Below the pieces are notes generated by a model. It was not told where the DNA came from. It worked only from the letters and a program-made list of their open reading frames with translations, and searched no databases. The position numbers were made by a program, and so were the translations under genes. Below, in pieces: positions 44,126-51,515 of a DNA stretch of 64,000 nucleotides (position 1 is the stretch's first letter; the number at the start of each line of letters is the position of its first letter). The stretch comes from Paraburkholderia phenazinium (lineage in GTDB: Bacteria > Pseudomonadota > Gammaproteobacteria > Burkholderiales > Burkholderiaceae): contig NZ_FNCJ01000001.1 in assembly GCF_900100735.1 (NCBI RefSeq), forward strand, positions 716,437 to 780,436. The letters are read 5' to 3'.

Positions 44126-45199
44126 ATGAATATCGACTTTCACTATGGTGTGATCTATGCCGTCGCCCGCGTCGGCGGATTGCCGCCGGACGCAGCACAG
44201 ACCGTGGCGCACGCGTGCCAGTACGTAGATGACGCAACCACGCCGGGGATCTTGCGCTTTGCCGGCGGTGAGACGTTCGAGCGCTTTGCGACCGCGCACA
44301 AGCTGATCGACTATTCCAACACGGAGAACGACAAGAACAGCCTGGTCTGGACGCCCTTCCACTTTCTGCCTGCCGGCGAGGGGCAAACGCTGCAGGAGAA
44401 GGCGGTGTGCCGCCCGGACAGCGTGGTTGCGCGAGAGGTGATGCGACGGGCGATTCGTCAACGGGGCGCCGAGAATGCCTTGCACCGGCTGGGCGTGACG
44501 CTTCATACCTACGTGGATACATGGGCGCATCAAGGCTTCGCTGGGATTGAGTGCAAATTCAACCGGGTGTCCCGGCTCGAGGCTGGAGACTGCACGCCGG
44601 AGAACTGGCTGGCGCGCCTCGCAGGCGCCACCGGGCACCTGATTGAGCATATGGAGTCGGCACTGCTGTCGGAGGACCTCCCCGTCGGGCACGGCGCTGC
44701 GCTGCATTACCCCGACCTGCCATGGGCGCAATGGAGCTATATAGACGGCACCGGCATGCTGGTGAACCGGCAGAATCTCGACGAGTTTGTCTGCGCGGCC
44801 GAGATGGCTTGTCGCGCCGTGCAGGCGTTCGTCGCCGGAAGCGAGGCGTTTGAGTCTGCGCCGGGCCTGCCAGCCAACGTGAAGGACGCGCTGCGCCACC
44901 TGCTGCGCACCAATACGAGCAACGACGATCAGCAACGACTGGAAGGAATTTGCGCCGCGGTGGGCACGGGGGGCATACCGGGTTTGCAGGAGATGATTCC
45001 AGGCTACGTCGCAAAGGGGCCCGGGTCGTGGAAGTGCGACGCAACCGGTTTGCTGTCGGACGACGATCGCGGCGAGCGTCCACGGTGGAGCGAGGCCTTC
45101 GAGCGCAGCGACTACCGGTGCTTCCATGATGCTGTGAAGGAGCATCGCTTTGTCGTCACACAGGAGATTTTGCCGGCGCATGGGTTGCGGATCGCCTGA
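44126..45199 (+). CDS. hypothetical protein with metal-binding-like His/Asp motifs (DUF6765-like)
   Basis: 357 residues, no signal peptide. MNIDFHYGVIYAVARVGGL, ACQYVDDATTPGIL, AHKLIDYSN and HRLGVTLHTYVDTWAHQGF give a spaced His/Asp set that recalls zinc-dependent phospholipase C-like helical folds, and I believe it belongs to DUF6765. The enzymatic role is inference only. The GGAG ribosome site is 9 nt upstream. It is followed by another hypothetical gene. Confidence 0.65.
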   Translation: MNIDFHYGVIYAVARVGGLPPDAAQTVAHACQYVDDATTPGILRFAGGETFERFATAHKLIDYSNTENDKNSLVWTPFHFLPAGEGQTLQEKAVCRPDSVVAREVMRRAIRQRGAENALHRLGVTLHTYVDTWAHQGFAGIECKFNRVSRLEAGDCTPENWLARLAGATGHLIEHMESALLSEDLPVGHGAALHYPDLPWAQWSYIDGTGMLVNRQNLDEFVCAAEMACRAVQAFVAGSEAFESAPGLPANVKDALRHLLRTNTSNDDQQRLEGICAAVGTGGIPGLQEMIPGYVAKGPGSWKCDATGLLSDDDRGERPRWSEAFERSDYRCFHDAVKEHRFVVTQEILPAHGLRIA

Positions 45200-45332
45200 A
45201 ACAGGCGTGAAATGCGCAGGCGGCCGGGACGCAGCGGGCGTGTACCGGACGTGACGGTAGCCGTCACCGGAGCGCCCGTGGCATAGTGCGACCCATTCAT
45301 GAGCGACTGCGTAAAGGACCAAAGCGAAGCCG

Positions 45333-45815
45333 ATGACCAGCCCCCTCGATTCTTACCAGCAGGACCAGGTTGTCCTGCTCGCCGACGTGCCCAGCCCCAC
45401 CGCCGATACTCCGGAACCGTTTGTTGTCGCGAACGAACGGCGAGTGGTGATCGCCTATCGGATTGCCGAAGCCGACTTCGAGCGCTTCGGCCCGTTTGAC
45501 GCAGACGACGACCCGTTCTGTGTGGTCGAGTTTTCGGCGGCGGCGTTTCATCAATTCGGGCCGCCCGGCGACGAGGGCCTGCACGCGCATCCTTTAGCGC
45601 CGCAAGGTTTGCGGGGCCATTCAGCGCATGAGATCGTGAACTCGTCCCTGGTGGCGGATTCGTGGGGACCGGACTCAGCGCACGATGGCCGGCGTCATTA
45701 TGTTCTGACGTTTCAGGACAGCACGTATGAATGCGTGGCGGCCGATTGCACGGTTGTTGGCATCTACGGGAACGGCGATATTGCTAGCCGGGAGGCGTTT
45801 TCGCTGTGTAAGTAA
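45333..45815 (+). CDS. hypothetical protein
   Basis: 160 residues, soluble and acidic. RRVVIAYRIAEADFERFGPFDADDDPFCVVEFSAAAFHQFG and SAHDGRRHYVLTFQDSTYECVAADCTVVGIYG suggest an all-beta core. The family is not recognised. It follows the 44126 gene by 133 bp; co-transcription is possible. Confidence 0.65.
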   Translation: MTSPLDSYQQDQVVLLADVPSPTADTPEPFVVANERRVVIAYRIAEADFERFGPFDADDDPFCVVEFSAAAFHQFGPPGDEGLHAHPLAPQGLRGHSAHEIVNSSLVADSWGPDSAHDGRRHYVLTFQDSTYECVAADCTVVGIYGNGDIASREAFSLCK

Positions 45816-46193
45816 GTTGGGGCGAGTCCACGGGGCGCGCGGCCACCGCGTGCCGCGCGTTTCTGCGTGACGGCTTGCATACGCAGGTTAAAGAAGCATC
45901 ACGTGCCGTGGCTATGTCAATCGAAGAGATATGTAGTGCGAATCGATCCGTTCCAATTGATTGACACATATCCGCGCGCGGCATGAACGCAGTGCTTCTT
46001 TGCGCGACAATGTCTAGGACAAAATTACTGTATAACCTGGCCGCATTCCATGCAAAGAACGGCGTAAGCAAAGTAAGCTTTCTTGACCTGGCGGCGCGTT
46101 TGAATGTTCGAATTTTGCTGGCTTTAGAAATCGGGCTGCGATATTTATAGAGGGGCAGTCAGTCTGCATCACCTCATCAATTCGTAGAATCCC
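45816..46193. other. gene-free, AT-richer region at the left edge of the exopolysaccharide locus
   Basis: 378 bp with lower GC than its surroundings. No gene or clear inverted repeat is visible. It borders the solo transposase-like gene and may be a recombination scar (inference). Confidence 0.4.
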
Positions 46194-46466
46194 GTGATTG
46201 AAATACCTTTGTCAGATGACGACTGGATGCACGTCGAGCATCTATTTCGTGAGTCACCGTCGGCGCGAGGAAGGCCGCGCCGTGCGGCTCGCGACATCCT
46301 CAATGCGATTCTCTGGATTCAGCAAACTGGAGAAAAGTGGCACCGGCTCCCCGCGAGCTTTCCACCGCAACAGACCTGCTACGCAAAATATATTGCGTGG
46401 CGCCGCTCAGGCGAATTGCAACGCGCCGTCGAGCTTCTCATCAAGCGCCAGCGCGGCGACGTCTAA
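46194..46466 (+). CDS. solo transposase-like N-terminal domain (IS5/DUF4096 type)
   Basis: 90 residues from a GTG start. LSDDDWMHVEHLFRE...RGRPRRAARDILNAILWIQQTGEKWHRLPASFPPQQTCYAKYIAWRRSGELQRAV is the N-terminal DNA-binding domain of IS5-group transposases. The DDE catalytic part is missing, the gene ends cleanly and no inverted repeats are seen, so this is either a relic or a domesticated DNA-binding protein. It sits just left of the first sigma-54 promoter region of the exopolysaccharide locus. Confidence 0.7.
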   Translation: MIEIPLSDDDWMHVEHLFRESPSARGRPRRAARDILNAILWIQQTGEKWHRLPASFPPQQTCYAKYIAWRRSGELQRAVELLIKRQRGDV

Positions 46467-46541
46467 GCGTAAAGAGGTATTCGCCACCTGATCTGACAAG
46501 CTCACGGGGTTGGCGGCGCGCGCGTGTTCGCTCGGTTCGGG

Positions 46542-46569
46542 CGTAACGCCGTAACGTGGGCGACGTAAC
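46542..46569 (+). promoter_or_regulatory. CGTAAC triple element (candidate enhancer site)
   Basis: CGTAAC at 46542, 46550 and 46564. The outer two are 22 bp apart, two helical turns. They lie about 130-160 bp upstream of the sigma-54 promoter at 46700. The same 22-bp spacing recurs at 51296/51318. Confidence 0.55.
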
Positions 46570-46699
46570 ACCATGGCTAAAGCCGCGTTTGAATGCACTT
46601 TCTGGGCACTCCGCGCTTAGTCGTGTTTGCAAGATAAGGTCCTGTTTTGAAAAGCCTTTACTGGGCTTGGGTCATTTTTTGAATCGCCTTGACCCAGCG

Positions 46700-46717
46700 T
46701 TGGCATGCAATGTGCAA
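46700..46717 (+). promoter_or_regulatory. sigma-54 promoter of the EAL-like gene
   Basis: TTGGCATGCAATGTGCAA has GG-N10-GC spacing at -24/-12. It lies 38 bp before the start codon of the EAL-like gene and is nearly identical to the promoter at 51451. Confidence 0.75.
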
Positions 46718-46754
46718 ACAGTCGTCCGGTTAGCGTTCGGAGAGAAGCCGCCTC

Positions 46755-47612
46755 ATGCACCTTGTTCAAAGCAACGACCAGTCGGCGCGTCAGCGCCCCA
46801 CCGCCTATGCAGCCAATGTCATGGATAAGCAGAAGAGTCGAATGTCCGATGGGCACATAGGGGACGGTCTGGCTAATCGCATTTCGCAAGGGCTGCGCGC
46901 CGGCGAGTTTCACATGATGTATCAAGGGGTCTATCACGTCGGCACTGGATGGTTGTCGCGGGCCGAAGCGCAAGTGCGCTGGATGCATCCGCAGTATGGG
47001 CTTTTACTGCCCGGCGTTTTTATGTCGCAGCTCGAGCAGTCTGACGTCGCGCATCAAATGAGCTGCTTCATGGTTGAGCGTACTTGTCACGAGCTGAGTG
47101 TTTGCCTGGCGCAGGGATTGAAACCGTGTCCGGTTTCGCTCAGCGTTTATCCCTTTGTGGCGATGTCCGAGGGTTTCGCAACGGACATCCGGGAGATCGC
47201 GCGGTCTTACGGTGTAGCACCGAATCTGCTTGAGATCGAGCTGCCTGAAAGCGAGGATGCGGCGCGCGTCCTTTCTGTTCGGGTGCTCACCGAGGCTCTT
47301 AGGGATTTGGGTGTGGGAATCTCATATGGTGAGTTCGGCGCGGGACGGGCGTCGCTTGCGAGCTTAGGCGCACTTGATATGGATACGGTAAAGCTGGCAC
47401 GGGAGTGGGTGGCGAGCGTGCCAGACGAACCACGCTCGTGCAAGGTTGTCGAGGGCTTGCTGGCGTTGTTTGAGACGCTGGATGTGCGAGTGGTGGTAAG
47501 CGGGGTTGAGACGGAGGAGCAGGCGCGGTGGCTGGGCCGGTGGGGTGGGGCGCTGGCTCAGGGCGGATTTTATTCGCGGCCAGTGCGGGAGTTAGCGGGA
47601 ATGCTTGAGTGA
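46755..47612 (+). CDS. degenerate EAL-domain protein
   Basis: 285 residues, cytoplasmic. The EAL fold is recognisable (FHMMYQGVYHVGTGWLSRAEAQVRWMHPQYG; ELPESEDAAR; GVETEEQARWLGRWGGALAQGGFYSRP) but active residues are altered: EAL reads EAQ, the DDFGTG metal loop reads GEFGAG, and the lysine region reads DTVKLAREW. Hydrolysis of cyclic-di-GMP is therefore unlikely; it may bind c-di-GMP or a protein partner, as YdiV-type proteins do. It is transcribed from a sigma-54 promoter at the head of the exopolysaccharide locus. Confidence 0.82.
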   Translation: MHLVQSNDQSARQRPTAYAANVMDKQKSRMSDGHIGDGLANRISQGLRAGEFHMMYQGVYHVGTGWLSRAEAQVRWMHPQYGLLLPGVFMSQLEQSDVAHQMSCFMVERTCHELSVCLAQGLKPCPVSLSVYPFVAMSEGFATDIREIARSYGVAPNLLEIELPESEDAARVLSVRVLTEALRDLGVGISYGEFGAGRASLASLGALDMDTVKLAREWVASVPDEPRSCKVVEGLLALFETLDVRVVVSGVETEEQARWLGRWGGALAQGGFYSRPVRELAGMLE

Positions 47613-47681
47613 CACTTGTTCTTCGGAGCGCGTCAGCAACGGGGTGACGTGCTACGTCGAGTGTCGTCGAAGTCCTTACCT

Positions 47682-47703
47682 GTTACGGACGTTGTTACGT
47701 AAC
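47682..47703 (+). promoter_or_regulatory. GTTACG/GTTACGTAAC element (candidate enhancer site)
   Basis: GTTACG at 47682-47687 and the perfect palindrome GTTACGTAAC at 47694-47703, about 115-135 bp upstream of the sigma-54 promoter at 47817. Confidence 0.55.
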
Positions 47704-47816
47704 GAGACAGCGCAAGGTTTGCTTGGGCAGGTCAGGATCGACCCGCCGGGTGATCGTGCGCCCGTTTCCATGGGACTTTTAAAGCGCGGAACTCGTTTTG
47801 AGTGGAGGCGCTTTCG

Positions 47817-47834
47817 TTGGCACACTTGCTGCTT
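47817..47834 (+). promoter_or_regulatory. sigma-54 promoter of the yjbH-like gene
   Basis: TTGGCACACTTGCTGCTT has GG-N10-GC spacing. Initiation about 12 nt on would give a leader of about 200 nt before the start at 48044, unusually long compared with the other two sigma-54 promoters here. Confidence 0.6.
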
Positions 47835-48043
47835 TAAAAATGGCGCGCTGCACAATCTGCTCTAAAAGAAGGATAACTAAGGACGTAATTCTCCAATCGA
47901 CCAGGCTGCCTGGGGAAGACTGGTGGAGTAGTGCGTTATTGCGCTTCGCGTGCTCAAGCGGGGGAAGTCTTAAGCTTCGCGAAGGTCGTTAAAAAGAAGA
48001 TTGTCTTACGGCAACGCGCCACAACGCGCTCAAGACTAAACAA

Positions 48044-50305
48044 ATGCTCAGAAGACTGCCTGCACAACAACCACAATTGACACCGAAGGCGGTCGCGCTT
48101 GGCGCGGCCTTAGTGTTCTCCGTCTCGGCGCATGCAGTTGACCCGGCCCTTAACGCGCTCGGTCAAGCGGGCGGTCTGGTCATTCCGTATGGCTTCACGT
48201 TGCCATCCGGCGTCGGGGAGGCGCAGTACAACGATTACCTCGATCCACGTTACGGAAACGAGGCGACGGGCTCGCAGATCTATTGGGGCGCGTTTGGCCT
48301 GTTTCCCTATGTGGAAGTGTCGGGTGGGCTCGCGAACTATCCGGGCAATGTGCCGGCGCCATTTTCCGGTGCCGATCACTTCATCCTTCGTCACTTGATG
48401 GCCGACGTCAAAGTCGAGGTGCCGCAGTTTTTCAAGTACCAACCGGACATTGCGTTCGGCGTGACGGACGTGGGCGGCCAATCGCATTTCTTTCGGTCGA
48501 AGTACGGCGTGGTGTCGCAGGCGTTGGGGCCGGCCACCCTGACGGTGGGTTACGGGCAAGGTGACCGGCTGGATGGGGTGTTTGGCGGCGTGCAATTGTC
48601 CCTCTGGAATACGGGCCTGTCGCTGCTGGCCGAAGACGACGCAAAGACGCCCTATGCGGGCGTCCGCTACCAGTCCCCGGCAATCAGTTGGCTCGCCGAC
48701 GCGAGCTTGGTGGGCACCTTGATGGGATCGGTCCGGAAGACGGACGGTGTTTCGCCGCGTGCCTCCGTATCGATTGGCGTGCAAATCCCGCTGGGCAAAC
48801 GGTTCAGTCCGCAGCGCTGCGCTGAGCCGCGCTGCAAGGACAATCCGGCCGAGACGACGGCTACTGCGGATGATGGGAGCGACGTTCGCGCCATCGCGCT
48901 GCGCAACCTGCCGCCGCTCGATATGACGAGCGCTGCCGCGAACGGCGACGGCCTGGCGGGCGAGGCGATCTCCTATGTCCCGCCGCTGCAGTCGTACGCC
49001 TCGGTGGTTGTGAGCGAGGCGCCGTCCCCTGTGCCAGGCGCGTCCACGCCGGCCGTTCCACAAGCGTTGGACACGTCAGCGCTGGAAACCATTGCGCACC
49101 AACTTGTTGCCGCGGGGCTGGAGCGTGTTCGTGTCGGTATCAGTGGACGTGATCTGATCGTCGAATACGAAAACCACCGCTACAACCAGAACGAAGCAGA
49201 CGCGCTTGGCATTGTGTTGGGCGTCGCAACCGTTAATGCGCCGCACGGCATCGAGCGGATTCGTGCGGTCATCAAGAAGGCGAATGAGCCGATCGCCGAG
49301 GTCAGCGTCGATCGTAGTGCTTATGCGCAGTTTGTCGCGGGTGGTGCACCCGGACCGGCAAGCGGATCGTTGACGATGAGCATGCGTCCAACCTATGACG
49401 CCGATTCGATCGCCTGGGTTGGCGACGCGCACAGTCATGGGTTCTCGCGGATTCAGATCAAGCCGGTGACGAGCTACCTGTACGGCACCGAGTACGGCAA
49501 CTTCGACTTCTCGCTCAGGGCAGACGTGGAAGCATTCGTGCCGCTTTGGCGCGGTGCGGAATTGTACGGCAGTTATATCGCGCCGATTTACAACACCAGG
49601 AACATGGACGATGGCCGCGTCTTTAGCGAATACCGTCTGCATGGTGGCCTCTCGACTGCGGCGCTGGCCCAGAGCTTCTGGGTCATGCCGCAGGTATTCA
49701 ACGTGGCGGCAGTTGGGAAGTTCGATTACGACTACCTCGGGGCCGAGAATGAAACCACGGTCTTCGTGCCCGGACGGCCTGACCTGGTGCGATTGAAGCT
49801 CGCCTATCTGCATCAGGAGCCGGGCCACGAGACATTGCCTGATGAGAAGAACGCGGTGCTGACGTACCGGTGGGTTCAGCCTGCCTGGAATATGTGGATC
49901 GAGGCAGGCGTCGCCAGGTATGTAGGCGGAGACAAGGGGCCGCTGATCACGTTGACGCGTTGGTTCGACGATGTGTCGGTCAGCGTGTCGGCTGAGCATA
50001 GCGGACAAGGCAGCTTTGTCGGCGCGGCAATCAGCTTCCCGCTTACGCCGCGGCAGGGCATGAAGCCGGGTATCAGCCAGTTGGACGGGACAGGACAGTT
50101 TGCGCTCGACTTCCGCACACGGGTCAGTTCGCGGAACTATCTGAATACCGTGGCGGCGGAGAACCTCGACTTTCCCTATAGCACGCAACAGTATTTGCTG
50201 AACCAGGGGCGCTTTAGCGCTGAGTATTTCGCTACGCAGCTGTACCGGATGCGGGATGCCTATGTGCGCTATGCGCGACCTGATGGTGATGCGCCGACGC
50301 CATAA
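48044..50305 (+). CDS. yjbH: YjbH-domain outer-membrane protein of exopolysaccharide export
   Basis: 753 residues, close to E. coli YjbH (~700). A signal peptide ends near VSAHAVD. GQAGGLVIPYGFTLPSGVGEAQYNDYLDPRYG opens the YjbH family (DUF940), whose beta-rich body follows through to QQYLLNQGRFSAEYFATQLYRMRDAY. YjbH proteins are predicted outer-membrane porin-like partners of extracellular polysaccharide systems. It has its own sigma-54 promoter and enhancer element upstream and belongs with the downstream wza-wzc genes. Confidence 0.85.
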   Translation: MLRRLPAQQPQLTPKAVALGAALVFSVSAHAVDPALNALGQAGGLVIPYGFTLPSGVGEAQYNDYLDPRYGNEATGSQIYWGAFGLFPYVEVSGGLANYPGNVPAPFSGADHFILRHLMADVKVEVPQFFKYQPDIAFGVTDVGGQSHFFRSKYGVVSQALGPATLTVGYGQGDRLDGVFGGVQLSLWNTGLSLLAEDDAKTPYAGVRYQSPAISWLADASLVGTLMGSVRKTDGVSPRASVSIGVQIPLGKRFSPQRCAEPRCKDNPAETTATADDGSDVRAIALRNLPPLDMTSAAANGDGLAGEAISYVPPLQSYASVVVSEAPSPVPGASTPAVPQALDTSALETIAHQLVAAGLERVRVGISGRDLIVEYENHRYNQNEADALGIVLGVATVNAPHGIERIRAVIKKANEPIAEVSVDRSAYAQFVAGGAPGPASGSLTMSMRPTYDADSIAWVGDAHSHGFSRIQIKPVTSYLYGTEYGNFDFSLRADVEAFVPLWRGAELYGSYIAPIYNTRNMDDGRVFSEYRLHGGLSTAALAQSFWVMPQVFNVAAVGKFDYDYLGAENETTVFVPGRPDLVRLKLAYLHQEPGHETLPDEKNAVLTYRWVQPAWNMWIEAGVARYVGGDKGPLITLTRWFDDVSVSVSAEHSGQGSFVGAAISFPLTPRQGMKPGISQLDGTGQFALDFRTRVSSRNYLNTVAAENLDFPYSTQQYLLNQGRFSAEYFATQLYRMRDAYVRYARPDGDAPTP

Positions 50306-50442
50306 CCGCATGCGCAGACGCTCGAACCTTCGGCATTGATCGCGCACGTACCGGGCGCCGGCGATATCAGTTCACACGATGTAAGCGAGGGACAGGCGTT
50401 TCTGCCTGTCAATTGTCAGCGACGTCCTCCAGGAGAGAATCG

Positions 50443-51168
50443 ATGAAGCTTCTTAACGCTGTCACGCTGCGTAGCTTGCAGTTCGGATCAGCCGCTTTCG
50501 CAGCCAGTGCGCTTGTGGCATGTGGCGGGGGCGGTGCGTCGCCAGAGGGTACCGTAAGCGGCACCGCTGCGGTCGGCGCTGCGCTCGCCAACGCGACCAT
50601 TCAACTGAGTTGCAAGAATGGCTCGGGCAGTGCTACTGCAAACGCAAACGGCGCTTATTCGGCCACTTTCCAGTTTGACGGACCCTGCACGATCACTGCG
50701 ACGAGCGGCGCGATCACGGTCCAATCATTCGCCTCGGGTTCGGGGACCTTCAATGTGACGCCGCTGACACAGCTGCTGTTGAGCTATCTGGCTGGCGAGC
50801 TGGGTACCACGGTAGATGGCTTGCTCGCTGGACTCGCCACGAACTCGACGTACCAGAGTGCGTTGACGAACAGCACGTTGATCGCCAACGCTGAAAGCAG
50901 CGTGGCCAAGCTGCTGCAGAGCATGTATGGCGTGACACTTTCGACCACCTCGTTCCTGACGGTTTCGTTTACGCCTGGACAGCCTGGCGCCGATGCGGAT
51001 CTGGACGCACTGCTTGCGGCTGGGGCGATCGGTAGCAATGGTCAACCGGTCACTGCTCTGATCAACGCGGCCATTGCGGCGGGTGCTGCGGTAGGCGGTC
51101 AATCTAGCAGTGGATCCACCGGCACCGGTACGCCGACCGGTGGCACCGGCGGTACGGGCGGCACCTAG
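50443..51168 (+). CDS. secreted lipoprotein with Gly/Thr/Ser-rich tail
   Basis: 241 residues. AGGAG lies before ATG 50443. The signal peptide ends in the lipobox LVAC followed by GGGG. The body (GTVSGTAAVGAALANATIQLSCKNGSGSATANANGAYSATFQFDGPCTITATSG) resembles a carboxypeptidase-regulatory-like/Ig-like beta domain, then an Ala/Leu-rich region, and it ends in a GTGTPTGG-type low-complexity tail. It may be a matrix or envelope anchor made with the exopolysaccharide. It lies 137 bp after yjbH. Confidence 0.75.
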   Translation: MKLLNAVTLRSLQFGSAAFAASALVACGGGGASPEGTVSGTAAVGAALANATIQLSCKNGSGSATANANGAYSATFQFDGPCTITATSGAITVQSFASGSGTFNVTPLTQLLLSYLAGELGTTVDGLLAGLATNSTYQSALTNSTLIANAESSVAKLLQSMYGVTLSTTSFLTVSFTPGQPGADADLDALLAAGAIGSNGQPVTALINAAIAAGAAVGGQSSSGSTGTGTPTGGTGGTGGT

Positions 51169-51295
51169 TCTAGTTCGAGCAACTACTAGCTGTCCTTTGG
51201 GGGAGTGGCGAGCGTCACGCCAGGGCCCGGCATGCACTCGCCTGTGCGAGACGTGTAGCGCCTGCGGCGAGCGCGTTTTCGGTGTTCCCATTGTG

Positions 51296-51323
51296 CGTAA
51301 CACCATCGGTCGCGCTACGTAAC
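51296..51323 (+). promoter_or_regulatory. paired CGTAAC element (candidate enhancer site)
   Basis: CGTAAC at 51296 and 51318, 22 bp apart as at 46542/46564, about 130-155 bp upstream of the sigma-54 promoter at 51451. Confidence 0.55.
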
Positions 51324-51450
51324 ATCCAGCCTTCCCGAGGCATTACCGGCGGTCATTTGCGCTTGCTGCGAGACCCATGGAACGTCGCATGCCATTGTTT
51401 GAAAAGGATTTTTTGCTGCGCCGCAAAAAAGTGCCGAGTCGAGCGCCCGG

Positions 51451-51468
51451 TTGGCACGGGATGTGCAA
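51451..51468 (+). promoter_or_regulatory. sigma-54 promoter of manC
   Basis: TTGGCACGGGATGTGCAA: TGGCACG-N4-GTGCA, GG-N10-GC. It lies 48 bp before the manC start and is the best of the three sigma-54 matches. Confidence 0.8.
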
Positions 51469-51515
51469 ATACGTTGCGCATACAACAAGCGACATCAGCA
51501 CGGGGAAGCGTGATC

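Noticed and set aside
45784..46071. 95-codon - strand open frame in the gap before the exopolysaccharide locus
   Set aside because: No ribosome site, overlaps the end of a better gene, no family features.
46100..46600. Complete insertion sequence around the transposase-like gene
   Set aside because: No terminal inverted repeats, target duplication or DDE domain can be seen.
49076..50347. 423-codon - strand open frame
   Set aside because: Antisense to the yjbH-like gene, which has a signal peptide and family motifs.
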